Below are positions 29,915 through 38,971 of a DNA stretch of 64,000 bases, piece by piece. The position numbers and the translations under genes are program-made. Numbering within the stretch: the stretch's first letter is position 1; each line of letters starts with the position of its first letter. Under the pieces are notes generated by a model. That model had not been told where the DNA came from, ran no database searches, and was given only the letters and a program-made list of their open reading frames with translations. The stretch is taken from NCBI RefSeq assembly GCF_900110875.1, contig NZ_FOFM01000001.1, positions 806,001 to 870,000 on the forward strand, given 5' to 3'. Origin of the DNA: Pseudovibrio axinellae (GTDB lineage Bacteria; Pseudomonadota; Alphaproteobacteria; Rhizobiales; Stappiaceae).

Positions 29915-30583
29915 TCACGACGTCGGTTTCATGGTTGAAGCTTCTGTTACAAGCAATTTATCCCCATCTGCCTCTGATTGTGGCAGGACTTTGGCAAATA
30001 TTGGTTCTGAATCACGGATTTTCCCAAATAAAATATGGTCTTGCCACATTCCATTGATGAACAAATACGAGGGCGCATACCCCAGCTCAGAGAATCCAAC
30101 CTTCTTCAGGAGTGCTTTGGAGGGTTCATTTGTTGGCAGGCAGGCAGCTTCAAGTCGGTGCAGGTGCAAAGTTTCGAAACAAAACTCGCAAACCCGCGCA
30201 ACGGCTTCTTTCATAAAACCGTTTCCAGCAAACGAAGCCCCCATCCAGTACCCCATGGAGGTTGTTTGAGAAACACCGCGCCGAACGTTGGACAGGTTCA
30301 AACCACCAAGCAGTTCATCGTTCTCGTTGTTGAAGAGGAAAAATGGATATTGGCTACCTTCACGGATATTCCGGTTACTGCGCCTTATCCGCTTTCTAAA
30401 GGAGGCTTTTGTCAGATCATCCGAGGGCCATGTGGGTTCCCAGGGTTGCAGAAAGTCTCTGCTTTGAGAACGTAGCTCCGACCATTGCGCAAAGTCTGCC
30501 ATAATGGGCGTGCGCAAGTACAGGCGCTTAGTGGTTAGTGTTGAAAGGGATTGGGGAGATGTGCTTGTTTTAAAGAATGACAC
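29915..30583 (-). CDS. GNAT acetyltransferase, RimJ/RimL type
   Basis: A 222-aa N-acetyltransferase of the family that acetylates ribosomal protein N-termini or small amines. The fold markers are RLYLRTPIMADF at the start, the acetyl-CoA loop YWMGASFAGNGFMKEA (near residue 125), and the C-terminal RLEAACLPTNEPSKALLKKVGF. It starts at a GTG with GGGGAGA upstream. It lies downstream of the M16 protease gene on the same strand, a neighbourhood also seen in other Rhizobiales. The substrate is unknown. Confidence 0.9.
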   Translation of the reverse strand: MSFFKTSTSPQSLSTLTTKRLYLRTPIMADFAQWSELRSQSRDFLQPWEPTWPSDDLTKASFRKRIRRSNRNIREGSQYPFFLFNNENDELLGGLNLSNVRRGVSQTTSMGYWMGASFAGNGFMKEAVARVCEFCFETLHLHRLEAACLPTNEPSKALLKKVGFSELGYAPSYLFINGMWQDHILFGKIRDSEPIFAKVLPQSEADGDKLLVTEASTMKPTS

Positions 30584-30647
30584 GACTTATCTCCCCAATC
30601 CACTAAAGTTGTATTATGCAGAAAGGGTCACCAACTATGCAACAGCC

Positions 30648-31919
30648 TTATGCCGCTGTTCCTGACAAACGGGCTTTTAATTCAGTATAATCAAGCATCG
30701 GGGCTTTTGGGCCCACCTTCACAAATGTCGGGTTATCTGAGGTGAACAACGTTGCGGACAGTTTCTTTAGACGATCTGCTGAAACTGCATTCAAGCGGCG
30801 TTCCAACTCTTCCAAAGCCACAGGATGACCGTGAATCATCACCTGACGCGCAATTTGCCCTGCTCGGGCAGCCGGGCTTTCCAGCGCCATGAGCAGACCA
30901 GCACGTAACTGGGCTTTTGCGCGGGAAACTTCTTGTTCAGTGACGCCCTTTGCAATCTCTTTCAGCTGCTCAACCAACACGTCCGTGAGTTCTGCTGCAT
31001 CGTTTGGTCCGGTTGCAGCATGCACGCCGAAGAAACCGGTGTCAGCGAAGGCCCAGTGGAACGCGTAGACTGAATAACACAGGCCGCGTTTTTCGCGCAC
31101 TTCCTGAAACAAGCGGGAAGACATGCCCCCACCAAGAATCGAAGCCAGCACCTGAACTGCATAGTAGTCTTCGTGCTGATACGGCAGCCCTTCGAAGCCT
31201 AAAATGATCTGAAGCTCTTGCAGGTCGCGTTCTATCGAGCCTTCACCACCAACATAAGAGGCGGTGTTGTCTAAATCAGGTGCATCGGCGGAAAGCTTGG
31301 AGAAGCTGGAGTTTGCCAGTTCAACAAGGTGCTCATGGTCAACAGCTCCAGCAGCAGCCAACACCATATCAGAGGCGGTGTATTTGCGTGCTACATATTC
31401 ACGAATGGCGTCAGCAGAAAAGCTATTGACTGTTTCCGGTGTACCCAGAATCGGGCGACCCAGCGGCTGTTTCGGCCACGCGGTTTCCAGCAGAATATCG
31501 AAGATCTGATCGTCAGGCGTATCTTGCGCTGCGCCAATTTCTTGAAGGATCACATGTTTCTCACGTGCCAACTCATCGGCATCAATGATTGAATCCTGCA
31601 AGATATCGGAGAGAATATCCAAACCCAGCGGAACATCATCTGCCAGCGTGCGAACATAGTAATTTGTATGTTCTACACTTGTTGAGGCATTCATCTCACC
31701 GCCAACGGCTTCGATCTCTTCGGCGATCTCACGCGCATTGCGTTTGGTCGTCCCTTTGAACGCCATGTGCTCCAGCAGGTGGGTTATACCGTTCTCATGT
31801 TCACCTTCTGAGCGCGAACCTGCTTTGACCCAAACCCCAAGAGCTGTTGTCTTGAGGTATTCCATTTGATCAGTAACAACAGTCAGTCCGTTATCAAGTT
31901 TAGTTAGTTTGACCGCCAT
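30648..31919 (-). CDS. M16-family zinc peptidase (processing-peptidase-like)
   Basis: A 423-aa inverzincin-type metallopeptidase related to the mitochondrial processing peptidase beta subunit. The inverted zinc motif HxxEH is in THLLEHMAFKGT (near residue 45-50), and the distal glutamate is in EIEAVGGEMNAS about 75 residues later. The glycine-rich loop GGGMSSRLFQEVREKRGL marks the C-terminal half. There is no signal peptide. Its ATG overlaps the thrC stop by one base (TAATG), so the two are translationally coupled. The substrate in bacteria is unknown. Confidence 0.93.
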   Translation of the reverse strand: MAVKLTKLDNGLTVVTDQMEYLKTTALGVWVKAGSRSEGEHENGITHLLEHMAFKGTTKRNAREIAEEIEAVGGEMNASTSVEHTNYYVRTLADDVPLGLDILSDILQDSIIDADELAREKHVILQEIGAAQDTPDDQIFDILLETAWPKQPLGRPILGTPETVNSFSADAIREYVARKYTASDMVLAAAGAVDHEHLVELANSSFSKLSADAPDLDNTASYVGGEGSIERDLQELQIILGFEGLPYQHEDYYAVQVLASILGGGMSSRLFQEVREKRGLCYSVYAFHWAFADTGFFGVHAATGPNDAAELTDVLVEQLKEIAKGVTEQEVSRAKAQLRAGLLMALESPAARAGQIARQVMIHGHPVALEELERRLNAVSADRLKKLSATLFTSDNPTFVKVGPKAPMLDYTELKARLSGTAA

Positions 31920-33325
31920 TAAACGCCTGCTTTCACGGCACGTGCATTGCCTTCAACAAATTTTGCAACTTCCAGCGCATCTGCTGGAAGCACGTCGAAT
32001 TTTTCCGTCCTCGTCATGAGGTCGGATAAGTGTGCTGGTAGGTCTGGATTGACACCACACGCGTTTTCAACCGCAGCAGGGAACTTTGCCGGATGCGCTG
32101 TTGAAAGTACAATCATTGGGATTTCATCTATGCTGTGGCTTTTTGCGACATGGATTGCGACCGCTGTGTGCGGGTCAAGCAGGTAGCCACTTTCCTTCAG
32201 CGTTTCAGCGATGGTCTGCGCAGTTTCTTCTTCACTTGCGCGACCAGCTTCGAACTTCTGTTTGATGAAACCCAGAGCTTTTTCCGAAAGCGAGAAACCG
32301 CCGGACTGCTTAAGGCTATCCATCTGGCTTTTAACTGTCGCGCCGTCTTTGTCGTTTGCAGCAAACAACAGGCGCTCGAAGTTAGATGAGACCTGAATAT
32401 CCATAGATGGTGCAGTTGTTGCCACAACACCACGGGTTTCGTAACGGCCGGTTTCCAATGTCCGTGCGAGGATATCGTTGGTGTTGGTTGCGATCACCAG
32501 TTTTTCGATAGGCAGACCCATCTGAGCTGCCACATAGCCTGCAAAAACGTCGCCAAAGTTGCCAGTTGGCACGGTGAAAGAGACTTTGCGGTGCGGCGCA
32601 CCAAGAGATACCGCAGCAGTGAAGTAGTAGGTGACCTGCGCCACAATCCGTGCCCAGTTGATAGAGTTCACACCAGACAAACCAACGCGTTCACGGAACG
32701 GGAAGTTATTAAACAGGTCTTTCAGGATGCCCTGACAGTCGTCAAAGTTGCCATTGATAGCCAGTGCATGGATGTTTGCTTCCTTTGCAGTGGTCATCTG
32801 ACGCTGCTGCACGGAAGACACTCGCCCTTCTGGGAACAAGATGAACACGTCGGTGCGTTCGCGGCCACGGAATGCTTCAATTGCTGCACCGCCAGTGTCG
32901 CCAGACGTCGCGCCAATGATGGTTGCCCGTGCATCTTTTTTGGCAAGAACATAATCCATCAACCGCCCGAGCAGCTGCATTGCCACATCTTTAAACGCAA
33001 GTGTCGGGCCATGGAAGAGTTCCAGAACGTATGTGTTTGGAGCTGTCTGAACAAGCGGTGTAACAGCTTCATGCGAGAAGCTTGCATAGGCTTCTTCGAT
33101 CATTTCTTTCAGATCGTCGTAAGGGATGGAATCGCCAACAAAAGGCGCGATCACCTTGAGCGCAACTTCGCTATAAGGTTTCCCTGCAAACCCTGCAATT
33201 TCCTCAACAGATAATTGTGGGAACTCCTTGGGAATATATAAGCCGCCATCGCGTGCCAATCCCGTGAGCAGCACCTCAGAGAAATCGAGTTCCGGTGCTT
33301 CGCCGCGCGTACTTACATATCTCAA
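31919..33325 (-). CDS. thrC: Threonine synthase
   Basis: Converts O-phosphohomoserine to threonine with pyridoxal phosphate. The 468-aa length and N-terminus (YVSTRGEAPELDFSE) are typical of the E. coli/fungal type. The PLP lysine is in HGPTLAFKDVAMQ, followed by the ATSGDTGGAAIEAF phosphate-binding loop. The start is a TTG with GAAGGGA about 7 nt upstream; no better ATG exists in frame. It leads directly into the M16 peptidase gene. Together with thrB at 23254 the last two steps of threonine synthesis are present in the window. Confidence 0.95.
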   Translation of the reverse strand: MRYVSTRGEAPELDFSEVLLTGLARDGGLYIPKEFPQLSVEEIAGFAGKPYSEVALKVIAPFVGDSIPYDDLKEMIEEAYASFSHEAVTPLVQTAPNTYVLELFHGPTLAFKDVAMQLLGRLMDYVLAKKDARATIIGATSGDTGGAAIEAFRGRERTDVFILFPEGRVSSVQQRQMTTAKEANIHALAINGNFDDCQGILKDLFNNFPFRERVGLSGVNSINWARIVAQVTYYFTAAVSLGAPHRKVSFTVPTGNFGDVFAGYVAAQMGLPIEKLVIATNTNDILARTLETGRYETRGVVATTAPSMDIQVSSNFERLLFAANDKDGATVKSQMDSLKQSGGFSLSEKALGFIKQKFEAGRASEEETAQTIAETLKESGYLLDPHTAVAIHVAKSHSIDEIPMIVLSTAHPAKFPAAVENACGVNPDLPAHLSDLMTRTEKFDVLPADALEVAKFVEGNARAVKAGV

Positions 33326-33516
33326 GGTTACATCCCTTCTCGCATAACCTGAATTTTGGGGTAGTTTAGTGCCGTACCCTATTGGTATTTATCAGGTTTT
33401 TGCCGGAATCTGAACACAGATTCCCAAATCATCCGCCATTGTATTTTAAGTGCGAACAGGGAAATAGCAGAAATTTTAAGAAGTTGCACGGCAAAATCTT
33501 GTTTTGGCCCTTAAGA

Positions 33517-34110
33517 TCACGCGTGACCGATGTCGCTAGACAGCATTCCTGGGTCAATACCTAGGATTTCCAGCGCATTGTGCCACTTCTGATCCCCTTC
33601 TCCTTCAAAGATTAAAGAGGGGTCTGACTTACATGTCAGCCAGCCATTTGCTTGCAGCTCTACTTCCAACTGACCTGGAGCCCAACCTGCATAGCCAAGT
33701 GCCAGAAGCGACTTCTTAGGGCCATTGCCCGCAGCAATAGCGCGCAGCACTTCAAGTGTTGCTGTGAGTACGACACCGTCCTCAATTTTCAGGCTGGTTT
33801 CTTCAAGAAAATAATCTTCTGAATGAAGAACAAAGCCCCGGCCCGCGTCGACTGGCCCACCACGGTATACTTTGCGCTGCGCAACGCCCATGGCCAATGT
33901 GCCAGCATCATCCTCGTCAATAATATTCAATTGACCTAAAAGTTGTCCAAATGTGATGTTAGGGGCTGGCTGGTTGAGCACAATCCCCATCGCCCCCTCT
34001 TCTGAGTGAGCGCATACATAAACGACGGAATGGGCGAAGCGACCATCCTCCATTGTGGGCATGGCAATGAGATATTGTCCGTCAATGTAACCCGGTTTTT
34101 CACCAGACAT
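33517..34110 (-). CDS. YqgE/AlgH family protein (DUF179)
   Basis: A 197-aa protein of the YqgE/AlgH family; its biochemical role is not settled. Typical features are [14 protein letters not shown] at the start, the [11 protein letters not shown] block, [17 protein letters not shown], and [16 protein letters not shown]. The open frame continues to 34206; I start at ATG 34110 because GAGGAGA lies upstream and the N-terminus then matches the family. It is divergent from the DsbD-alpha-like gene at 34295. Confidence 0.88.
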   Translation of the reverse strand: MSGEKPGYIDGQYLIAMPTMEDGRFAHSVVYVCAHSEEGAMGIVLNQPAPNITFGQLLGQLNIIDEDDAGTLAMGVAQRKVYRGGPVDAGRGFVLHSEDYFLEETSLKIEDGVVLTATLEVLRAIAAGNGPKKSLLALGYAGWAPGQLEVELQANGWLTCKSDPSLIFEGEGDQKWHNALEILGIDPGMLSSDIGHA

Positions 34111-34294
34111 GTTGGGGGTGCTCTCCTCATGCTTTAAATGGCTTACCTCTGATTGGAGTGTAGAGGCAATTGAGTTATAGGTACTCACGGATTTTCCAGT
34201 GATCAATGATCACGGCAAAAAACGTGAGATTGTTCACGGATCATTGATTGCTTAAGAGGCAATCTTAGTAGGAATTCGAAAAGGGACCGTTTAA

Positions 34295-35161
34295 ATGGAC
34301 TCTATGATTTCTAAATTCTTCAAATCGACCCTCATTGCTGCTGCGGTTCTATCTGCCTCTGTGACGAGTGCATTGTCTTCAAATGTGTCTGAGTGGGTTA
34401 TTGTTCAAGGCGGCGCTGTGCGCCTCGTTCGTGCAAGCGAACCCAACACCGATGGCCTTTATCGTGGCGGAATTGAATTTCGCCTTGAAAAAGGCTGGCA
34501 TACTTACTGGCGCTACCCAGGTGAAGCAGGCATTGCCACGGAAGCAAGCTTCGGTAATTCTGTCAATATCGCAAGCGCAGAGGTCATGTTCCCTGCGCCG
34601 CAGACATATTCTGACGGCTTTTCCACATCGCTGATTTATTCCGACAAAGTGGTGCTCCCATTCCTGATCAAGCGCCTGGATGACGGACGCCCTGCTATCT
34701 TAAATACCAATCTTACGTTTGGCATCTGTAAAGATATCTGTATTCCGGGCACAGCAGAAGTTTCGCTCGTCTTTCCTGCAAATACAATCCGCGATGATGT
34801 TGCAGACAAGCTGGTCGACAAGGCTTTTTCGCAAGTCCCCATCGCTCAGGGTGAGATGCCTAGCCTGTTTACAAAGCTGCAAGTGGTTGGCGAGGGTAAG
34901 GACCGCAATCTGAATATCAGTGCGAAGGTTCCAGCCAAAGAAACCTCACCGGAGCTGTTTGTTGAAGGGCCTGCCGGCTCGTATCATGGCGTGCCGGAAT
35001 TAAGCCTTGTAACAAAAGGTAAGGCCAGCTGGACATTGCCCTATATCGGTTTGCCTGAGGATGTGAGCGATATAGAATTACGCCTGACACTTGTCACAAA
35101 GGAAGGGGCATTTGAGGAAACGCAGAATCTGAGTGTTCCTCAGCTCAGCGCCTCAAAATAA
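34295..35161 (+). CDS. Periplasmic DsbD-alpha-like protein
   Basis: A 288-aa exported protein with the N-terminal (alpha) domain of the disulfide reductase DsbD and no transmembrane or thioredoxin parts. A signal peptide covers about residues 4-30 (STLIAAAVLSASVTSALSS). The redox cysteine pair is in FGICKDICIPG (near residue 143-149), matching the CxxxC-type DsbD-alpha motif. The preceding GWHTYWRYPGEAG is the family's aromatic cap. It may receive electrons for periplasmic protein repair or cytochrome maturation. It is divergent from yqgE and ends just before a terminator; the peroxiredoxin gene follows. Confidence 0.82.
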   Translation: MDSMISKFFKSTLIAAAVLSASVTSALSSNVSEWVIVQGGAVRLVRASEPNTDGLYRGGIEFRLEKGWHTYWRYPGEAGIATEASFGNSVNIASAEVMFPAPQTYSDGFSTSLIYSDKVVLPFLIKRLDDGRPAILNTNLTFGICKDICIPGTAEVSLVFPANTIRDDVADKLVDKAFSQVPIAQGEMPSLFTKLQVVGEGKDRNLNISAKVPAKETSPELFVEGPAGSYHGVPELSLVTKGKASWTLPYIGLPEDVSDIELRLTLVTKEGAFEETQNLSVPQLSASK

Positions 35162-35191
35162 GCTTGTTAACGAGCTTTAGTTGCATTTGCG

Positions 35192-35233
35192 AAACAATGA
35201 GCTCACAGCTACAACTGGAGCTCATTGTTTTTG
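35192..35233 (+). terminator. Terminator after the DsbD-alpha-like gene
   Basis: A perfect 13-bp stem (AAACAATGAGCTC, 35192-35204; GAGCTCATTGTTT, 35218-35230) with a 13-nt loop is followed by more T residues. Confidence 0.85.
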
Positions 35234-35300
35234 TATACAGACCTGAAACTGAAGGGTCTGATGTCTGGTCACTTTTGAAAGCGAATCTGGGGAACTTTCC

Positions 35301-35786
35301 ATGGTTATACAAGTAGGCGACAAACTGCCAAGCTCCACCTTTAAAGTCATCAGCGCAGACGGCCCTGTTGCCGTCACCGGTGAAGACGTATTTGCAGGTA
35401 AAACCGTCGTTTTGTTTGCAGTTCCAGGTGCTTTCACACCGACCTGTCACCTGAACCACCTGCCAGGTTTCATCGACAACGCTGAAGCCATCAAGGCAAA
35501 GGGTGTTGATACAATCGCAGTTGTTTCAGTGAACGATGCATTCGTTATGGGTGCTTGGGCACGCGAGACGCATGCAGACGACAAAATCCAATTCCTTGCA
35601 GATGGAAGCGCTGACTTTACGAAAGCAGTTGGTCTGGACCTTGATGCAAGCGCTTTTGGTATGGGCATCCGTTCGAAGCGCTACTCCATGATTGTTAAGG
35701 ATGGCGTCCTGACCTCCCTTAACATTGAAGAGGCACCGGGCGAGGCAACTATTTCATCCGCCGAGAACATTCTTTCCCAACTTTAA
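35301..35786 (+). CDS. Peroxiredoxin (Prx5 type)
   Basis: A 161-aa thiol peroxidase that reduces hydrogen peroxide and alkyl hydroperoxides. The peroxidatic cysteine is C49 in PGAFTPTCHLNHLPGF, the Prx5 signature. There is no second resolving cysteine in the usual place, so it probably depends on glutathione or glutaredoxin. GGGGAA precedes the ATG. It is monocistronic between two terminators and converges on SURF1. No signal peptide is present, so it is cytoplasmic. Confidence 0.94.
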   Translation: MVIQVGDKLPSSTFKVISADGPVAVTGEDVFAGKTVVLFAVPGAFTPTCHLNHLPGFIDNAEAIKAKGVDTIAVVSVNDAFVMGAWARETHADDKIQFLADGSADFTKAVGLDLDASAFGMGIRSKRYSMIVKDGVLTSLNIEEAPGEATISSAENILSQL

Positions 35787-35805
35787 GCCGGTTGGACAAA
35801 AATAC

Positions 35806-35834
35806 AAAAGGGGAGCTTAAGCTCCCCTTTTTTG
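35806..35834. terminator. Bidirectional terminator between peroxiredoxin and SURF1
   Basis: AAAAGGGGAGC (35806-35816), a 4-nt TTAA loop and GCTCCCCTTTT form an 11-bp stem with A and T tracts on both sides, which suits both convergent transcripts. Confidence 0.92.
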
Positions 35835-35856
35835 CGACAATTTTTAAACGTGTGTT

Positions 35857-36906
35857 TTATTTGCGCTCGCGTTTGGCGGCTTTTGAAAGCCTATCGTAAC
35901 GATCTTCTTCTGGCTCATCTTCATCATCAAAGTCATCTTCTGTATTGGAGGATGAACCCTTCTTTTGATCCAGCCATGCTTTAATCAGGAACGCAAGATA
36001 GACACCGATCAGCGTGAATGCCAGCCCTGCCCAAGTGAATGCATATTGCAAATGATTGTTGGAGAACGTCATGCGCGTTTCACCCGCTTGCGGAAGTTCT
36101 CCTGCAAGGTTTAAGGTCTCCTGCAAATCAATCGAATAAGGAGCGGTCTGATCAGGGAGCAGCCCCATTGATTCCGCCATCACCTTCGGCTCGCGTACAT
36201 ACCATTCGTCTTTATCTTGGTTGGGCGCTACAGAAAACGTACTAGGAATCTCAGCCCTTCGCGCAAGGCCTGTTATGGTCACGGTTCCGCGCGGCGGGGC
36301 TGAACCCAAGCGTGTACTAAATTCCTTGCGGTCGAGTGGCACGAAGCCAAGGTTAACCAGCACAGTCCAGCCTTCTTCGGTAATGAACGGCGAGTAGATG
36401 AAGTACCCCTGCCCGCCTAACTGCCCCTTTGGCTTGGTTAAGGTATCGAAGTAAAACAGCTCACCTAATATAAACTGACCTGAGACTTCTACGGGCATGT
36501 AGTCGATCTCATCGCTAGTCAGGTTTGCCCAGGTGTCCGGCCCCGGTGCAGCAACAGGTGGTTCCACGGCGCGAACTTCAGCGCGCTCGATTAGCGCAAG
36601 CTTTTGGTCGAGCCGCGTGAGTTGCCACAAACTCAGGTTGACCAAAATGGCCAGGCTAACGGCTACACACAAGTGCAAAATCCAATAGTGCCTGAGAAAC
36701 TCAACCACGCGAGGCTTTGCCGTTTCTACTTCAAGCTCGTCTTGTTCAAATTGATCCTCGGTCACAGCGATATCTTTTTTTTCTCTGGTGTCGTCATTAG
36801 TATCATGCTGAACTGGCTCGGTTTTTTCGTGCCAGTCAACATCGCCTTGCTGGGCAGGCATTGCCTCGGCCGATACATCGCCAACTTCCCTTTCAGCGAT
36901 CATCAT
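35857..36906 (-). CDS. SURF1 family cytochrome c oxidase assembly protein
   Basis: Helps insert heme a into subunit I of aa3-type oxidase. The protein is 349 aa, longer than the usual 230-260 aa because of a charged N-terminal tail of about 85 residues and an acidic, poly-Glu/Asp C-terminal tail. The two membrane helices flank the core (near residues 90-110 and 295-320). Conserved blocks include NLSLWQLTRLDQKLALI, GYFIYSPF and VLVNLGFVPLDR. GGAAGGGAAGC precedes ATG 36906. It follows the coxC gene on the same strand, but a terminator and 315 bp lie between. Confidence 0.9.
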   Translation of the reverse strand: MMIAEREVGDVSAEAMPAQQGDVDWHEKTEPVQHDTNDDTREKKDIAVTEDQFEQDELEVETAKPRVVEFLRHYWILHLCVAVSLAILVNLSLWQLTRLDQKLALIERAEVRAVEPPVAAPGPDTWANLTSDEIDYMPVEVSGQFILGELFYFDTLTKPKGQLGGQGYFIYSPFITEEGWTVLVNLGFVPLDRKEFSTRLGSAPPRGTVTITGLARRAEIPSTFSVAPNQDKDEWYVREPKVMAESMGLLPDQTAPYSIDLQETLNLAGELPQAGETRMTFSNNHLQYAFTWAGLAFTLIGVYLAFLIKAWLDQKKGSSSNTEDDFDDEDEPEEDRYDRLSKAAKRERK

Positions 36907-37220
36907 GCTTCCCTTCCGCTGTAACGCTCTTGTGCAACAGTGCAAACAACCGGCCCTGAAGGCACCATGGAGGCACCAGGCTGACTATTGTCAAATATAC
37001 ACATTCAGCAACAACGGTCACTCTAGGTAGAACGAACAAGCCCTAAACTATGAGGAAGATTACCCCTCACGATAGGAGTCGTAAAGACAAACAGGTGCCT
37101 GCCTAGCGCGTCTACGTAGTAAACCAAGTGTGCCTCCAATAAAAAAGGCGGCTTTCGCCGCCCATTTCTTTATCGCTTTGCCTGTAAAAACCAGACCTAC
37201 TCTTGTCTAAGAGGTTGACG
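36907..37220. other. Spacer between coxC and SURF1, no DUF983 gene
   Basis: This 314-base stretch contains the coxC terminator (37141-37162) and a plausible SURF1 promoter, including TTGACA on the minus strand about 75 bases before the SURF1 start. In many Rhizobiales a DUF983 gene sits here; I find no frame for one on either strand. Confidence 0.55.
37141..37162 (-). terminator. Terminator of the cox operon
   Basis: GGCGGC (37147-37152) and GCCGCC (37157-37162) pair around TTTC; on the minus strand the hairpin is followed by TTTTTT, about 60 bases after the coxC stop. Confidence 0.8.
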
Positions 37221-38102
37221 TTACGCGCCACCCCAGATGTAGACAGCCGCAAACAGGAAGAGCCAGACAACATCAACAAAGTGCCAGTACCAAGCAGCGG
37301 CTTCGAAGCCGAAGTGCTTTGTTGTGGTGAAATGACCAGCTAACGCACGGAACAAACACACAGCCAGGAAGATAGTACCCACGATTACGTGGAAGCCATG
37401 GAAACCAGTCGCCATGAAGAACGTTGAGCCATAGATGTTATCTGAGAACCCGAACGCTGCATGCGAGTATTCGTAGGCCTGACAGGCCGTAAAGATTACA
37501 CCAAGAACAACTGTTGCAATCAAACCCCATTTCAGACCTTCACGGTCGCCGTGAACCATCGCATGATGCGCCCAGGTTACAGTGGTGCCAGACAGCAGCA
37601 GGATCAAAGTATTCAACAGTGGAAGGTGCCAAGGATCAAATGTCTCGATACCCTGTGGAGGCCAAACACCACCGGTGTGTTCAACACGGCCAAACTGGGC
37701 TGCTTCGCCTGCGAACAAAGAGGCATCAAAGAAGGCCCAGAACCACGCCACGAAGAACATGACTTCGGACAGAATGAACAGCAGCATGCCATAACGCAGG
37801 TGCAAAGTAACAACGCGGGTATGATGGCCTTCGCGAGATTCTTTGACTGTGTCACGCCACCACATGAACATGGTGTAAAGGACAATGCCCAGTCCGATTG
37901 CAAACATGCCCCAACCGCTGAGATTGAACCCAACTGTTGTCATGCCATCTGCATCGCTCAGGAATGAGAAGCTTACGCCACCCTCACTCATGCGCATGAA
38001 TGCAATCGCGCCAATCGCCATCACCAGTGTACCCATGGAGCCAATAAATGGCCACGGGCTTGGATCGATAATATGATAATCGTGGTTCTTAGCACCAGCC
38101 AT
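37221..38102 (-). CDS. coxC: Cytochrome c oxidase subunit III
   Basis: An integral-membrane subunit of the aa3-type terminal oxidase, 293 aa from this start, with seven predicted helices. Typical blocks are [12 protein letters not shown] at the N-terminus, [16 protein letters not shown] with the conserved glutamate, [15 protein letters not shown], and [20 protein letters not shown] lies before ATG 38102; the frame otherwise runs seven codons further. It is the last gene of the operon coxB-coxA-ctaB-coxF-ctaG-coxC. Confidence 0.96.
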   Translation of the reverse strand: MAGAKNHDYHIIDPSPWPFIGSMGTLVMAIGAIAFMRMSEGGVSFSFLSDADGMTTVGFNLSGWGMFAIGLGIVLYTMFMWWRDTVKESREGHHTRVVTLHLRYGMLLFILSEVMFFVAWFWAFFDASLFAGEAAQFGRVEHTGGVWPPQGIETFDPWHLPLLNTLILLLSGTTVTWAHHAMVHGDREGLKWGLIATVVLGVIFTACQAYEYSHAAFGFSDNIYGSTFFMATGFHGFHVIVGTIFLAVCLFRALAGHFTTTKHFGFEAAAWYWHFVDVVWLFLFAAVYIWGGA

Positions 38103-38159
38103 ATTTTTTGCTCCCCATTTCAAAAAGGTCGCCTCTGCAAAGCAGATCCGTCGCGCAAC

Positions 38160-38783
38160 CTAAAGCTTATCAGTGGTATCGTTGTTTGGAGAAACCACTG
38201 CAGCTGTTTCGTCTTCACCGTCTTTCGGCAATTCAAAGAATGTATAGGACAACGTGATTTCCTTGATTTTTTTCAAGTTCTCATCCTTGTCCATTTCCGG
38301 ATCGATAAAAAACACGACCGGCATATCGATTGACTCTCCCGCCTGAAGCGGTTGTTCCGTAAAACAGAAACAGTCAATTTTGTTGAAGTAACCCCCAACT
38401 TCGAATGGGGCTACGTTAAAAGTGGACGTCCCAGTTGAGCGCTGGTCGGCAGTGCTCGTCGCCTGGTACATGATCTCTGTCATCTGACCGAGCTTCACAC
38501 GAACTTTTCGTTGTTTGGGCTTGAAGTCCCAATCCAGTCCTGGAGCTACGTTGGCGTCAAAACTGACAATGATCTCGCGGTCCAATATAGTGCTTGATGC
38601 CTCATCTGCCCGCTGTGTCGTACCGCCGTATCCTGTCACCTGACAAAAGATCTGGTAGAGCGGCACCGCTGCAAATGAGAGACCAACCATTGCAAAGAAC
38701 ACAAAGCCACAAATCGCAGCAACTTTAACGTTGCTTTTGTTGGTTTTCTCTGCGGCTTCAGTTTCAAGTTTTCGATCAGTCAT
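38160..38783 (-). CDS. ctaG: Cytochrome c oxidase assembly protein CtaG (Cox11)
   Basis: Delivers copper to the CuB site of subunit I. It is 207 aa with one N-terminal membrane anchor (about residues 22-42) and a periplasmic beta domain. The copper-binding CFCF motif (in KIDCFCFTEQPL) and the upstream FCQVTGYGG are diagnostic. ATG 38783 is preferred over the ATG two codons upstream because AAGAG is then 6 nt away. It is tightly packed after the small coxF gene. Confidence 0.95.
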   Translation of the reverse strand: MTDRKLETEAAEKTNKSNVKVAAICGFVFFAMVGLSFAAVPLYQIFCQVTGYGGTTQRADEASSTILDREIIVSFDANVAPGLDWDFKPKQRKVRVKLGQMTEIMYQATSTADQRSTGTSTFNVAPFEVGGYFNKIDCFCFTEQPLQAGESIDMPVVFFIDPEMDKDENLKKIKEITLSYTFFELPKDGEDETAAVVSPNNDTTDKL

Positions 38784-38792
38784 TGGCATCTC

Positions 38793-38948
38793 TTACATTG
38801 GTCGGTCCATGATGCCCGGACCGAGCTTCACAATGGTGATCACGTAAAACATGGCGACCAGAACAGCGAGGGTGACAGCAAGAGCCACAGACCGTCCGCG
38901 GCGGGCTTTTACTTGTTCGTCAGAAAGAACTGCTTTTTGCTTGCTCAT
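38793..38948 (-). CDS. coxF: Small membrane protein CoxF
   Basis: A 51-codon gene that I found by translating the gap between ctaB and ctaG. It begins MSKQKAVLSDEQVKARRGRS, continues with one membrane helix (AVTLAVLVAMFYVITIV) and ends KLGPGIMDRPM. The basic N-terminus, single helix and ending match the small CoxF protein encoded at this position in other Rhizobiales cox operons. Its role is not known; association with oxidase assembly is inferred from the locus. It is 9 nt from ctaG and about 23 nt from ctaB. Confidence 0.88.
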   Translation of the reverse strand: MSKQKAVLSDEQVKARRGRSVALAVTLAVLVAMFYVITIVKLGPGIMDRPM

Positions 38949-38971
38949 TTTCTTATCTTTCCAGATACGCG

